A DNA stretch of 49,222 bases, from contig JAIPBW010000018.1 in assembly GCA_021738505.1 (NCBI GenBank), positions 1 through 49,222 of the forward strand. Reading direction: 5' to 3'. This DNA comes from Bacteroidales bacterium (GTDB taxonomy: Bacteria; Bacteroidota; Bacteroidia; Bacteroidales; PWNQ01). The position numbers were made by a program, and so were the translations under genes. This document shows, one piece after another, positions 18,301 through 27,394 of this stretch (the stretch's first letter is position 1; each line of letters opens with the position of its first letter). The notes under the pieces were generated by a model, which ran no database searches, was not told the origin of the DNA, and was given only the letters and a program-made list of their open reading frames with translations.

Positions 18301-19290
18301 TCAGAAAAAGGTCCCGTATTGAGGCAGGTATTTTGTACTGCCGGGGTGTGTCACGGTTACACGATTGGCGCCAAAACGCAGAACTTCCTGCCATCCCTCA
18401 TCTCCTATAATCGTTAAAGCATCCAGGTCCTGGAAATTATCCAAAAAGATCCGCGATACAGCAAACACGCGCATATCCTCAAGTCCTGAGGTAGAAGGAA
18501 TAAATTTTGATATTCCACTATCAGCGCGGAATTTTAACGGTATAAACCCGTCAAAACGATTAGTTTTATCCTGTAAATCACGAATGCTTTCCAAATGTCG
18601 CAAACGATCCTCCACACTTTCAAAATGACCATAAGTCATCGTAGCTTCAGAAGAATATCCCATTTCATGGGCTTGTTGATGTAAATCCAACCATTGCTGT
18701 TTACTTAACTCATAATCCTGCATTTTGTTCCGCATTTCCTCTCTGAATATCAACGCATCTCCACCTAATAAGCCATCCAGACCTGCCTCTTTAAATTTTT
18801 TCAATACCTCTGCGGGTTCTTTTGCTTCTTTACGAGCCAACTCGAATATATGTATGGCCTGAAATCCCTTAACTTTTTGATTGGGATGCTGTGTTTTTAT
18901 GGCAGAAATTAAATCTACAAGAAAGGAAATAGTAATTTGATCAGAAATTCCACAAGACAAAACAATTTCATCCACTTCTGCTGCTTCTTTTAGCTCATTT
19001 AAAAGATTATCCTTATCAGCCAATGTATCCTTTTGTTTAAAATATTGACAAGCCGGACATTCATATTTGCAGTCTTTAGTTATTATAACAGGAAACACTT
19101 GTTTTTTCTTACGCTCAATTTCACGAGCCTCAGCAATATGACCGGCTAGCATGCCCAGCAGTCCGGTTTCTATTTTTTTCATCAATAAAATTCCTTCATC
19201 CACTGTAAGACGGTTACCATCCAAAACTTTGGAAATGATAACGCGTAACGAAGGATTCTTAACAAGTCTTTTTATATAATCGGGGTGCAT
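18301..19290 (-). CDS. Divergent radical SAM protein related to aminofutalosine synthase MqnE
   Basis: Protein of 329 residues. Cys74, Cys78 and Cys81 form a CX3CX2C cluster-binding motif (CKYECPAC), as in radical SAM enzymes. The second half follows MqnE closely in order: EAGLDGLLGGDALIF, then WLDLHQQAHEMG, ATMTYGHFES, and DRLRHLESIRDLQDKT, then FIPLKFR. MqnE joins chorismate-derived enolpyruvate and SAM in the futalosine route to menaquinone. The end differs: the usual GLKLAQ and DDLDGT segments are replaced by GDEGWQEVLRFGANRVTVT. No mqnA, mqnB, mqnC or mqnD is in the window. It could be a working MqnE, or a paralogue with another substrate. Confidence 0.7.
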   Translation of the reverse strand: MHPDYIKRLVKNPSLRVIISKVLDGNRLTVDEGILLMKKIETGLLGMLAGHIAEAREIERKKKQVFPVIITKDCKYECPACQYFKQKDTLADKDNLLNELKEAAEVDEIVLSCGISDQITISFLVDLISAIKTQHPNQKVKGFQAIHIFELARKEAKEPAEVLKKFKEAGLDGLLGGDALIFREEMRNKMQDYELSKQQWLDLHQQAHEMGYSSEATMTYGHFESVEDRLRHLESIRDLQDKTNRFDGFIPLKFRADSGISKFIPSTSGLEDMRVFAVSRIFLDNFQDLDALTIIGDEGWQEVLRFGANRVTVTHPGSTKYLPQYGTFF

Positions 19291-19372
19291 AAGCTTAGTT
19301 TTTTAAATATTGGTAATGTGATTGTTCTGTTTTTATTGTTTATTGTTTCTCTCATTTTGCTTTGCGTCATTT

Positions 19373-19389
19373 ATCCGTCTTCGACGGAT
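19373..19389. repeat. Perfect mini-palindrome ATCCGTC-TTC-GACGGAT
   Basis: Seven-pair stem with a three-base loop. The same kind of TCCGYC/GRCGGA hairpin appears in the tRNA-like units at 48111–48771, so it may belong to a dispersed family. No gene is seen in 19291–19892. Confidence 0.5.
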
Positions 19390-19408
19390 GTCATTTGTCG
19401 TTTATCTC

Positions 19409-19437
19409 CTGAAACCTTTTTTTGTTTCACCGGGGTT
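19409..19437. repeat. TGAAAC…GTTTCACCGGGGTT hairpin, copy C
   Basis: TGAAAC and GTTTCA pair around a T-rich loop, followed by the conserved CCGGGGTT. Other copies are at 33439–33473 and 34609–34648. This one is the shortest. Confidence 0.5.
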
Positions 19438-19694
19438 ATTTACCCTTCACGCGTCAGATTGATTTATTGTATACAAAGCCATTCACGTTAAGGCTTTTTG
19501 AGACGTTTACATTGACAGCAACCGCAGTCAGAAGTATATAAAATGGCCATTAATGACAATCCATAACTTTACTTTCCCTGCTCCTGACAGCAACCAGGAC
19601 CATACGATCAATCTCCTGTGCGTCTATATTTTTTCGCCATATTCGTTCTATATTTAATTGTCAAAGATAACAATTGTCAATCTTACACTCATTA

Positions 19695-19844
19695 GTGTCT
19701 GACTATAATGTCCGATTTCTGCGTTATGCTCGTATTTAAAACAGTCATCCCGATGTTCCAATCGGGACTCCTTGGTTTTAAATACTTCACAAGCCCCCGA
19801 TGAATGCGGGGTAAACTTTGAACTCGAACATTATAAACTAACCA
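19695..19844. repeat. Inverted-repeat (MITE-like) element, copy 2
   Basis: The left arm GTGTCTGACTATAATGTCCG pairs imperfectly with the right arm CGAACATTATAAACTAACCA. The interior holds ATTTCTGCGTTATG, as in copy 1 at 361–420, and two further hairpins (CCCGAT/ATCGGG and CCCC/GGGG). At 150 bp with no reading frame, it looks like a non-autonomous element. It ends about 50 nt before tilS. Confidence 0.55.
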
Positions 19845-19880
19845 CTTACTTTATAGACAGACATTCATTATAATTATATT

Positions 19881-19888
19881 TATCTTTG
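19881..19888 (+). promoter_or_regulatory. Candidate -7 box directly upstream of tilS
   Basis: TATCTTTG matches TAnnTTTG and ends only 4 nt before the tilS ATG at 19893. If used, transcription would begin at or next to the start codon and give a leaderless mRNA. No TTTG lies at the normal -33 distance. Confidence 0.4.
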
Positions 19889-19892
19889 TAAT

Positions 19893-21230
19893 ATGCGAAA
19901 TCGATTTTTAGCATTTATAGAGCAGGAAAAACTCATTCGCCCGGGCCAGCACGTCTTGTTAGGGTTAAGCGGAGGTATAGATTCGATGGTTTTGTTGGAG
20001 TTATTTGCCGAAAGTGGCATTCGCTTTAGTTGCGCTCATTGCAATTTTCAACTTAGGGGTAGCGAAGCGGACAAAGATGAAGCCTTTGTAAGGGAATATA
20101 CAAATCAAAAGTCAATCCCTTTATTTGTCAATCATTTTAATACTGAGGATTACGCCAATGAACGGAATATCTCCATTCAAATGGCTGCACGTCAACTACG
20201 TTTTGAGTGGTTTGAGAAACTCCAGAACGAAAACGGACTTGATTTAATCGCTACTGCCCATCATCGGGATGACCAGGTAGAGACTTTTTTCCTTAATCTG
20301 ATGCGTGCAACCGGAATTGCCGGTTTGCACGGAATACTTCCAAAACAGGGAACTTTAATTCATCCTCTGCTTTTTGCTGATAAGTCTGATATTATCAGTT
20401 ATGCCCGGAAATATAAGGTGTCTTATCGCGAGGACAGTTCGAACAAAGGATTAAAATATGCACGGAATAAAATACGCCATCAGGTAATTCCTATGCTTCA
20501 GGATATTCATCCCGGTTTTAAAGATATTTTAAATGACAATATTAAGCGCATTCGCGAAACAGAGATTATTTACCGAAAGGCTGTAGAGCGGGTAATCTCC
20601 GATATAAAAACGACCAAAGACAATTATTCGGCAATATCCATTGCCAAACTGATGCAAACAGATGCCCCTGCAACATATCTTTATGAATACCTGGCTTCTT
20701 TCCAGTTTAAGTATGCAACTGTTTCCGACATCATTCGATCGATAGGAGGCATTCCGGGAAAAGTTTTTCATTCACCCTCTCATGAAGCATACATCGACCG
20801 GGATTATATTGTAATCAAGGAAAGGACACAACAGGATAACACCTCTCCATTTATTATTCATAAAATTGAAGTGCCAAGTACAATAACCGAGCCTTTGGGC
20901 CTGTCGTTTGCATGGAATTCACAAGTTACGGTAAACAACATCAGCAAAAAGCCTGAGATTGCATATATTGATGCTTCAAAACTGAAATGGCCTCTGACTA
21001 TAGAAAAATGGCAGAAAGGAGATCATTTTTTTCCTTTAGGAATGCAACAAAAGAAAAAGATCAGCGATTTTCTCATTGATGAAAAAGTTCCCTTATATCA
21101 CAAACAAAATATATGGGTTTTGCGTTCAGGAAAAAAGATTGTCTGGATTATTGGAATGCGAATCGATAATCGTTTTAAAATCACAAATCAGACAACAGAA
21201 ATTTTGGAAATAAAACTCTTGGAGGAATAA
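19893..21230 (+). CDS. tilS: tRNA(Ile)-lysidine synthase
   Basis: Cytoplasmic enzyme of 445 residues that uses ATP and lysine to turn C34 of the CAU-anticodon tRNA-Ile into lysidine, so that it reads AUA. The PP-loop SGGIDS is at 26–31, followed by CAHCNFQLRG and the ATAHHRDDQVETFFLNLMR segment. The tRNA-binding C-terminal domain follows (WQKGDHFFPLGMQQKKKISDF). The N-terminus fits the family at ATG 19893. The gamma carbonic anhydrase gene starts 2 nt after it, behind a GGAGGA stretch at the tilS end. Confidence 0.95.
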   Translation: MRNRFLAFIEQEKLIRPGQHVLLGLSGGIDSMVLLELFAESGIRFSCAHCNFQLRGSEADKDEAFVREYTNQKSIPLFVNHFNTEDYANERNISIQMAARQLRFEWFEKLQNENGLDLIATAHHRDDQVETFFLNLMRATGIAGLHGILPKQGTLIHPLLFADKSDIISYARKYKVSYREDSSNKGLKYARNKIRHQVIPMLQDIHPGFKDILNDNIKRIRETEIIYRKAVERVISDIKTTKDNYSAISIAKLMQTDAPATYLYEYLASFQFKYATVSDIIRSIGGIPGKVFHSPSHEAYIDRDYIVIKERTQQDNTSPFIIHKIEVPSTITEPLGLSFAWNSQVTVNNISKKPEIAYIDASKLKWPLTIEKWQKGDHFFPLGMQQKKKISDFLIDEKVPLYHKQNIWVLRSGKKIVWIIGMRIDNRFKITNQTTEILEIKLLEE

Positions 21231-21232
21231 AT

Positions 21233-21748
21233 ATGGCTTTAATAAAAGAGGTTAACCAACAGCAACCCAAATTTGGCAAAGATTGCTTTTTAGCAGATAA
21301 TGCCACTATTATCGGAGATGTGGAAATGGGCGATTTATGCAGTGTTTGGTTTAACGCAGTGGTTCGCGGAGATGTCCATTACATTAAGATCGGTAATAAA
21401 GTAAATATCCAGGATGGAGCAATTATCCACGGGACATACAAGAAGTCTCCTACAAATATCGGGGACAAAGTATCTATAGCGCATAATGCCATTGTTCATG
21501 GTTGTACGATACATGAAAACGTCCTTATTGGAATGGGTGCTATCGTGATGGACGATGCTGTTATCGAAAGCAATTCAGTAATTGCCGCAGGAGCTGTGGT
21601 AAAAAAAGGAACCCATGTAGAGGCCGGAAGTGTATATGCGGGGATCCCGGCAAAAAAAGTAAAATCTATTGACAAGGAACTTTTAGAAGGAGAAGTGGAA
21701 CGTATTGCAGATGCATATAATTTATACGCAAGCTGGTATGAGAAATAA
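21233..21748 (+). CDS. Gamma carbonic anhydrase family protein
   Basis: Protein of 171 residues built of left-handed beta-helix (hexapeptide) turns, such as ATIIGDVEMGDLCSVWFNAVVRGD. The three histidines expected to bind the metal are visible in AIIHGTY, SIAHNAIVHG. YrdA and PaaY are of this type. Activity as a carbonic anhydrase is known for a few members only. It is co-transcribed with tilS (2 nt gap, SD-like GGAGGA) and ends at a clear bidirectional terminator. Confidence 0.88.
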   Translation: MALIKEVNQQQPKFGKDCFLADNATIIGDVEMGDLCSVWFNAVVRGDVHYIKIGNKVNIQDGAIIHGTYKKSPTNIGDKVSIAHNAIVHGCTIHENVLIGMGAIVMDDAVIESNSVIAAGAVVKKGTHVEAGSVYAGIPAKKVKSIDKELLEGEVERIADAYNLYASWYEK

Positions 21749-21750
21749 AA

Positions 21751-21785
21751 AAACCGGCTTTTAGGTAAAGCCGGCTCTTTTTTAT
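21751..21785. terminator. Bidirectional rho-independent terminator
   Basis: CCGGCTTT (21754–21761), loop TAGGT, AAAGCCGG (21767–21774), with a T-run to the right and an A-run to the left. It serves both the tilS operon and the converging ompH–bamA operon. Confidence 0.85.
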
Positions 21786-21797
21786 ATCCTCTGAAGT

Positions 21798-22418
21798 TTA
21801 TTTTTCCTGATCAGGCATCTCGATATTATTGTTAATATTTTGTGAGGGTTGCTGAACGGGTTGCAATTGATTACTTTCGCCCTCTTCAGGCAATGGAACA
21901 TCTTCAATACCAAGTTCTTTTCTAACCAATGGCATAATGTCTTTCCCTTTTTCGCCTACAAAAACCACACTGCCCTGGGAAGTATCTAAAATGTAGGTAA
22001 ACCCATTTTCTTTTGCTACTTTATCAATCGCATCTTGAGCTTTTTTCAGGATTGGTTGCAACAATTCCTGTTCTTTTTCTTTAAGATCCTGCTGTGCATT
22101 TTCCTGATATTTACGTATCCGCTCTTCCATTTGCATGAGCTCTTCTTGCCTTGTTTCTTTCATCAGTTTAGGCATATTGGCCTCTTCTTGCATATACTTT
22201 TGATATTTTTTCTCAAATTCCTGCTGATATGTTTTCAGATCGTTTTGCAAGGATCTGGCATAATTTTCAAGAGCAGTTTGAGCAGTATCGCGGCCAGGCA
22301 TTATTTGCAATAATTTAGACGTATTTATATGCCCTATCTTTGATGATTGAGCAGAGGTCATTGCAGACGCTGATGCCATCATTACTACGATTAGTAGTAT
22401 TCTTGGAAATAATTTCAT
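21798..22418 (-). CDS. Skp/OmpH-type periplasmic chaperone (second copy)
   Basis: Protein of 206 residues. The signal peptide (about 1–23, ending SAMTSAQ) is followed by KIGHINTSKLLQIMPGRD, the usual Skp entry strand. A long charged coiled coil comes next (about 45–125, rich in Q, E and K), then the returning strand GFTYILDTSQGSVVF. The tail after residue 175 is rich in P, Q and N, unlike its neighbour. Such chaperones hold unfolded outer-membrane proteins for BamA. It lies 3' of the other ompH-type gene, and a 115 nt gap with its own -7 box suggests a second promoter. Confidence 0.88.
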   Translation of the reverse strand: MKLFPRILLIVVMMASASAMTSAQSSKIGHINTSKLLQIMPGRDTAQTALENYARSLQNDLKTYQQEFEKKYQKYMQEEANMPKLMKETRQEELMQMEERIRKYQENAQQDLKEKEQELLQPILKKAQDAIDKVAKENGFTYILDTSQGSVVFVGEKGKDIMPLVRKELGIEDVPLPEEGESNQLQPVQQPSQNINNNIEMPDQEK

Positions 22419-22490
22419 TGGATTACTTTTTGTATTTATAATTTTATTTTATCCTATCTATCACTCAGTTTCAAACCACAGGCAAAATTA

Positions 22491-22498
22491 CAAATATA
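22491..22498 (-). promoter_or_regulatory. Candidate -7 box for the second ompH-type gene
   Basis: The minus strand reads TATATTTG, a TAnnTTTG match 72 nt before the ATG at 22418. No -33 TTTG is found at normal spacing. Confidence 0.35.
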
Positions 22499-22533
22499 AA
22501 TTGCATGTGTCAAAAAGTAGATATTAAAATTTG

Positions 22534-23067
22534 TTAATCACTCTTCTTTCTGCCACCAGGACTATATCCCATTTGGCGTAGCACCTCGTCACTGATATCA
22601 TATCTTTCTTCTGTATAAAGCATCGTCAGCGAGCCGGCTTTATCAAAGACGATTGCATAATTTTCGCTTTCAGCAACATCTTTCACCCCGTCATAAACTC
22701 TATCCTGGATAGGTTCAATTAATTCTTTCCGCTTTTTGTATAAGTCTCCGTTCTGGCCAAAGCGTTTTTTTTGCAATTCTTTGGCTTCTTTTTCCATTTG
22801 AATAATTTCCTGCTCTCTTTTTTTCTTCATATCTTCCGGAAGCAACACAGCCTCACTTTGATATTCCTTATACATTTGATCGATTTTCTCAAATTTTTTC
22901 TCGATTTCTTCTTGCCATTTCACGGAAAGTTCATCGAGTTTGTCCTGAGCAACCTGATATTCCGGAATGTTTTCCAAAATATAATCAGTATCCACGTAGG
23001 CAAATTTCTGAGCAAAACTCATCGTAGTAAATACGAGTAAAATGGCGGTAATAGCTAATTTTTTCAT
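22534..23067 (-). CDS. Skp/OmpH-type periplasmic chaperone (first copy)
   Basis: Protein of 177 residues. The start is ATG 23067, because the signal peptide MKKLAITAILLVFTTMSFAQ begins there and a GGAGG stretch lies 13 nt upstream; an in-frame ATG nine nt earlier would sit on that stretch. FAYVDTDYILENIPEYQ opens the chaperone domain, a K/E-rich coiled coil runs from about 40 to 115, and NYAIVFDKAGSLTMLYTEERYDIS closes it. It is 24 nt after bamA, so BamA and its client-delivery chaperone are made together. Confidence 0.9.
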   Translation of the reverse strand: MKKLAITAILLVFTTMSFAQKFAYVDTDYILENIPEYQVAQDKLDELSVKWQEEIEKKFEKIDQMYKEYQSEAVLLPEDMKKKREQEIIQMEKEAKELQKKRFGQNGDLYKKRKELIEPIQDRVYDGVKDVAESENYAIVFDKAGSLTMLYTEERYDISDEVLRQMGYSPGGRKKSD

Positions 23068-23091
23068 GATAATCATCCTCCTGTTTAATAA

Positions 23092-25596
23092 TTATTCTAT
23101 TGAATTATTGATAGAGAAATGGAATTGAGCTCCGTTAGCACCCGGATTTCCCGGAATATTATCAAATCCATAGCCCCAGTCTAAACCAAGCAAGCCAAAC
23201 ATGGGCAAACGGATACGGAGGCCAAGACCAGCCGAACGTTTCACATTAAAGGGTTGAAATTCCTTAAATTTCATCCAGGTATCTCCGGCTTCCACAAAAC
23301 CTAACACATAAATTGTGGCTTGTGGGTTTAAGGAGACGGGATAACGTAACTCAAAAGTGTATTTATTAAATATTGTTCCGCCAATATAATTCCCTTTATC
23401 TCCTTTTGGTGTGAGCGTTTGATTGGCATATCCACGCATTCCGATAAGCTCTCGACCGTCCAGGGCATAACCGGATAATCCGTCGCCTCCAAGATAAAAC
23501 CGTTCAAAAGGTGCTATTCCCATATCTCTGTTATAAAGACCTAAAAATCCAAACTTGGTTCTCATACTTGCAACCAAATCTCCTGCCAAACTAGTATACC
23601 ACGATGACTTAAATTTCCATTTGTGATATTCTACCCATTTAAACTTCTCTGCAGGAGGCGCATCCTTATAATCTTTTCCTTCGATAAGGGAATATGGTGG
23701 TGTCATTTGCACTGATAAAGATAGTTCAGAGCCTTTTCGCGGGAATATCGGTTGGTCTACTGAGTTCCTCGCTAACTCCAGCGTATAACTTAAGTTATTC
23801 GAATTACCGGAGCTAAATGAAAATGTTGAATAATAATTATTGAGCTTATAATTCTGATAAGTCAAACTTTGATATAATGAAAAATAGTCATCAGGAAATT
23901 TCAGTCGTTTTCCTAAAGAAACAGAAGCACCATTGATTCGTATGGACTGCCGTCCTTCATCCCCTTTCGGTACGCCATTTGATTGTACCGAATGATAGAC
24001 GGAAACACTAAAGGCATTGGGTTTTTTTCCTCCCAGCCAGGGCTCGGTAAATGACATATTATAGGACTGATAATAAACTCCATTACTTTGTCCCCGAATG
24101 CTGAGTCGCTGGCCATCACCGTGTGGAATCGGATTCCAGGCTTCTTTATCAAAAATATTGCTTAAAGAGAAGTTATTAAAGCTGACTCCTATTGTTCCAA
24201 CAATACGTCCCAAGCCCCATCCGCCTGAAAGTTCAAACTTATCAGTGGAAGTTTCTTCAACAATATATTCAATATCCACGGTACCGTCTTCCGGATTAGG
24301 TTTCGGTTTAACATCCAATTTTTCAGGGTCAAAATATTCAAGCTGTGCCAGTTCCCTTTGTGTTCGGATAATGTCGGAACGGTTGAACAACTCCCCGGGC
24401 TTGGAACGAACTTCGCGAAGGATAACATAATCTTTCGTTCGTGTATTTCCACTAACGGAAATACTTCTGACTACAGCCTGTTGGCCTTCGTAAATTCTAA
24501 TTTCAAGATCTATAGAATCATTCTCCACATTGACTTCAACAGGATCTACGTTAAAAAACAAATATCCGTCATCCAGATATAATGAACTAACATCCGGACC
24601 TTCCATATTCATATATAAATTCGCATCCAGCCGGGACTGATTATAGATATCTCCTTTTTGAATTGCCAAAACGCGACTTAGCTCCTCATCTGTATACACA
24701 GTATTTCCTTCCCAGGAGATGTTGCGAAAATAATACCGGTCACCTTCTTTGATTTTAAGGTCAATATTTATTGTATTCTCGTCGTAATTATAAACTGTAT
24801 CTTCAATAATCTGAGCATCACGAAATCCAAGATTGTTATATTTTGTCAGGATCTTCTTTTTATCCTCTTCGAAATCTTCACGAATAAATTTAGAGGCTTT
24901 CCAAAAGCGAAAGAAGTTCTTCTCTTTGGTTTCTTTAAATGTCCTTTTTAATTCGTTATCTGACAAATGGTGATTACCAATAAAGTTAATTTCATTAATT
25001 TTCACTTTATCGTTTTTATCAATTTCAATATCCAGAATAATGCTATTGCTACTGGCCGAATCCGTCTTTTGTTTAAAGTTCACTTCGGCTTTTAAAAAGC
25101 CTTTGTCAATAAAATAATCTTTAATAATTGTTCTGCTGCGGTTTAGCGTGTGATCAGTGAGAACATCCCCGCGGACCAGTTTAAGTTTTTCCCTTAAATC
25201 TGTTGCTTCGGATTTCCGGACTCCCTTAATAGCAAATTTGGATAACCTGGGGCGTTCCTTAAATTTGTACTCAAGAAAGATTTTAGATCCCTGAATTTTG
25301 GTGGCATTGATTTCAATATCTTCAAACAATCCCTGATCCCACAAATTTTCAAGAGCCTTGGTGATTTTTTCCCCCGGCACTTCAATTTTATCTCCTACAG
25401 AAATACCGCTAAGCATAATCAGAACACTATGGTCGAGGTTTTTCGTGCCTTCCACTGTTATTCCGCCCACGGTGTAGGTTCTGGGGTTTGAGTAATCGAT
25501 TTTCGCTAAGTTATCACCTATAGACACCTGGCTTACAGATAAAAAAGGGATAATCAATAAAACTGTTATAAGTGAAATTCCTTTTGCTATTCGCAT
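23092..25596 (-). CDS. bamA: Outer-membrane protein assembly factor BamA
   Basis: Essential outer-membrane insertase of 834 residues. The signal peptide ends SVSQ. Five POTRA domains are expected in about 35–440 (clear entries: TVGGITVEGTKNLDHSVL, KINEINFIGNHHLSDNEL, FRNISWEGNTVYTDEELSR, VRSISVSGNTRTKDYVILRE). The barrel carries FERFYLGGDGLSGY, the conserved loop region, and ends FHFSINNSIE. The first ten nt overlap the uppS stop. It sits in the conserved Bacteroidota order uppS–bamA–ompH–ompH. The last strand does not end in an aromatic residue, which is slightly unusual. Confidence 0.95.
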   Translation of the reverse strand: MRIAKGISLITVLLIIPFLSVSQVSIGDNLAKIDYSNPRTYTVGGITVEGTKNLDHSVLIMLSGISVGDKIEVPGEKITKALENLWDQGLFEDIEINATKIQGSKIFLEYKFKERPRLSKFAIKGVRKSEATDLREKLKLVRGDVLTDHTLNRSRTIIKDYFIDKGFLKAEVNFKQKTDSASSNSIILDIEIDKNDKVKINEINFIGNHHLSDNELKRTFKETKEKNFFRFWKASKFIREDFEEDKKKILTKYNNLGFRDAQIIEDTVYNYDENTINIDLKIKEGDRYYFRNISWEGNTVYTDEELSRVLAIQKGDIYNQSRLDANLYMNMEGPDVSSLYLDDGYLFFNVDPVEVNVENDSIDLEIRIYEGQQAVVRSISVSGNTRTKDYVILREVRSKPGELFNRSDIIRTQRELAQLEYFDPEKLDVKPKPNPEDGTVDIEYIVEETSTDKFELSGGWGLGRIVGTIGVSFNNFSLSNIFDKEAWNPIPHGDGQRLSIRGQSNGVYYQSYNMSFTEPWLGGKKPNAFSVSVYHSVQSNGVPKGDEGRQSIRINGASVSLGKRLKFPDDYFSLYQSLTYQNYKLNNYYSTFSFSSGNSNNLSYTLELARNSVDQPIFPRKGSELSLSVQMTPPYSLIEGKDYKDAPPAEKFKWVEYHKWKFKSSWYTSLAGDLVASMRTKFGFLGLYNRDMGIAPFERFYLGGDGLSGYALDGRELIGMRGYANQTLTPKGDKGNYIGGTIFNKYTFELRYPVSLNPQATIYVLGFVEAGDTWMKFKEFQPFNVKRSAGLGLRIRLPMFGLLGLDWGYGFDNIPGNPGANGAQFHFSINNSIE

Positions 25597-26348
25597 TTCC
25601 TGCTTTCTGTTAATTGTTCGCTAGTCTTTCCAAATCTTCTTTCTCTGCATTGAAAATTCACAATCGCCTCGTGTAAGTCTTCTTTCGTAAACTCAGGCCA
25701 AAGTTTTGGTGTAAAATACAATTCTGCATATGCCACCTGCCAGAGTAAGAAGTTGGAAATTCTTTGTTCTCCACTTGTTCTTATTAAAAGTTCAACATCA
25801 GGCATCCCTGTAGTATCAAGGTAATCATTGAACTTTTCATCGGTTATATCCTCGGGGTTCATCACCCCATCTTTAACATCTTGTGCTATTCTCCTGCCCG
25901 CTTGTGTAATATCCCATCTACCACTGTAATTCAAGGCCAGGTTAAGTGTCATGCGGTCATTATCGGCTGTCCGATCAATAGCTATTTTCAATTCATCATA
26001 GCAATCTTGCGGCATTTCGCTTATATCGCCAATGGAATTCAATTTTATTTTGTTTTTCAACAATGTGTCCGTTTCGGAATTTATGGTTTTCACTAAAAGC
26101 TCCATTAAGGCATTCACCTCTTTTTTGGGGCGATTCCAGTTTTCAGTAGAAAAGGCATATAGCGTTAAATAATCCACACCCAACTCAGCAGCAGCTTCAG
26201 CTGCATTTCTTACCGCAGTTACTCCGTTTTGATGACCAAACACACGTGGCTTATCATGTTTACGAGCCCAACGTCCATTACCATCCATAATGATAGCTAT
26301 GTGTTTTGGTAAGCGCTCTTTATCTATTTTTTCTTTCCAGTTTGGCAT
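25587..26348 (-). CDS. uppS: Isoprenyl transferase (undecaprenyl diphosphate synthase)
   Basis: Cytoplasmic cis-prenyltransferase of 253 residues that makes the C55 lipid carrier for peptidoglycan and O-antigen. IIMDGNGRWA with the catalytic Asp is near 25, YAFSTENWNRP near 75, and the C-terminal RTSGEQRISNFLLWQ with AYAELYF near 205–220. The start is ATG 26348 (MPNWKEKI); the frame continues upstream to a TTG with no family likeness. It overlaps bamA by 10 nt and follows the DUF6089 gene with a 41 nt gap. Confidence 0.95.
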   Translation of the reverse strand: MPNWKEKIDKERLPKHIAIIMDGNGRWARKHDKPRVFGHQNGVTAVRNAAEAAAELGVDYLTLYAFSTENWNRPKKEVNALMELLVKTINSETDTLLKNKIKLNSIGDISEMPQDCYDELKIAIDRTADNDRMTLNLALNYSGRWDITQAGRRIAQDVKDGVMNPEDITDEKFNDYLDTTGMPDVELLIRTSGEQRISNFLLWQVAYAELYFTPKLWPEFTKEDLHEAIVNFQCRERRFGKTSEQLTESRKCE

Positions 26349-26389
26349 TTTATGAGATTGCAAACGATAGGATCTCTATCGTATTATTT

Positions 26390-27331
26390 TTAAAACAAGT
26401 AGTATTCTTTATGTCGATTATAATCGCGATAAGCAGGACACGGTTCTTTTCTTCCTCCTGCAATATTGAATGATAAAGTAATACCCATAAAAGAGTACCA
26501 ATCATCACTTTCTGAGTTTCCTCTTTGCTCCCCGGCCATAGCTTTAGCAGCCGTCACTGGATACTGATTACCATATTCATCAGTACCTTCCAGTTCAAAT
26601 GACCGGTTAGCCAATATCATAGCAATCTCTGTGTTTTCTGAGGAAAGCAACGTCGGATCCACATACGTAGTGCTGACGTCATCAATATAATCGGTAAAGG
26701 TTTTTCGCATTCCCCATTCCACTCCGAGGCTAAAAGAACTTGTTACATTCCATTTTAAGCCTAAGCCAAACGGAATACTCACCTGAGTTAATGCATAAGG
26801 TTTGCGATCATTATACTCGGTGGTTCCCTGTCCTTCTGTCCCCAAAGGTTGCAGTTCATACCAACCCCCGTAAGGCTCTCCGGGAGTTGTCCTTTCCCAT
26901 GGTCCATCATATTTGGCTTGTGGATTAAAGGAAAACACAGATATTCCTCCGAAAAGGAAGGGTGTAAACTTCTTGTCTTTACTCCCGGGTTCATATTCCA
27001 GGAAGTTAAGCTCAAGCATAGCACCAAACTCCGTCACCGGGGATTTGAACATTAAATTCCGGCTTTGCATTTCTTCTTTATTATTGGCATCGTCACCGCG
27101 TAAGGTTCCATATTTCCCATGGATACGAAATGCCCATCGCTCATTTATCAGGTAGCGATAAACAATACCAAAACCCGGACTTACTTCTCCTAATACAGAA
27201 TTTTCATTGAGGTCTCCCAAATAATAAGAGCCTCCTCCAAATACGCCGATCTCATGGCGCTTTGAAACACCCTGGGAAAACAAACTTGTTGTCACCAGGA
27301 TCATTGCGAAGAGTGTAATTAGTTTTTTCAT
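26390..27331 (-). CDS. DUF6089-type outer-membrane beta-barrel protein
   Basis: Protein of 313 residues. A signal peptide (1–19, ending LFSQ) is followed by HEIGVFGGGSYYLGDLN and many amphipathic strands of a small outer-membrane barrel. Its place before uppS–bamA and the YYLGD start match the DUF6089 family of Bacteroidota. The exact role is unknown; the steady link with bamA suggests envelope work. It ends RDYNRHKEYYLF. Confidence 0.8.
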   Translation of the reverse strand: MKKLITLFAMILVTTSLFSQGVSKRHEIGVFGGGSYYLGDLNENSVLGEVSPGFGIVYRYLINERWAFRIHGKYGTLRGDDANNKEEMQSRNLMFKSPVTEFGAMLELNFLEYEPGSKDKKFTPFLFGGISVFSFNPQAKYDGPWERTTPGEPYGGWYELQPLGTEGQGTTEYNDRKPYALTQVSIPFGLGLKWNVTSSFSLGVEWGMRKTFTDYIDDVSTTYVDPTLLSSENTEIAMILANRSFELEGTDEYGNQYPVTAAKAMAGEQRGNSESDDWYSFMGITLSFNIAGGRKEPCPAYRDYNRHKEYYLF

Positions 27332-27351
27332 CCTTATTTTTCTTTAGCTGG

Positions 27352-27359
27352 CAAATATA
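27352..27359 (-). promoter_or_regulatory. Candidate -7 box for the DUF6089–uppS–bamA–ompH operon
   Basis: The minus strand reads TATATTTG, 20 nt before the ATG at 27331. No clear -33 TTTG is present, so nadK transcription may also read through. Confidence 0.4.
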
Positions 27360-27394
27360 TTCAAAAAAACCGATTTAACCATCTTTTAAACTAT

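Noticed and set aside
19285-19491. Plus-strand reading frame of 68 codons
   Set aside because: It runs through two palindromic repeats, and its hydrophobic start comes from T-rich intergenic DNA.
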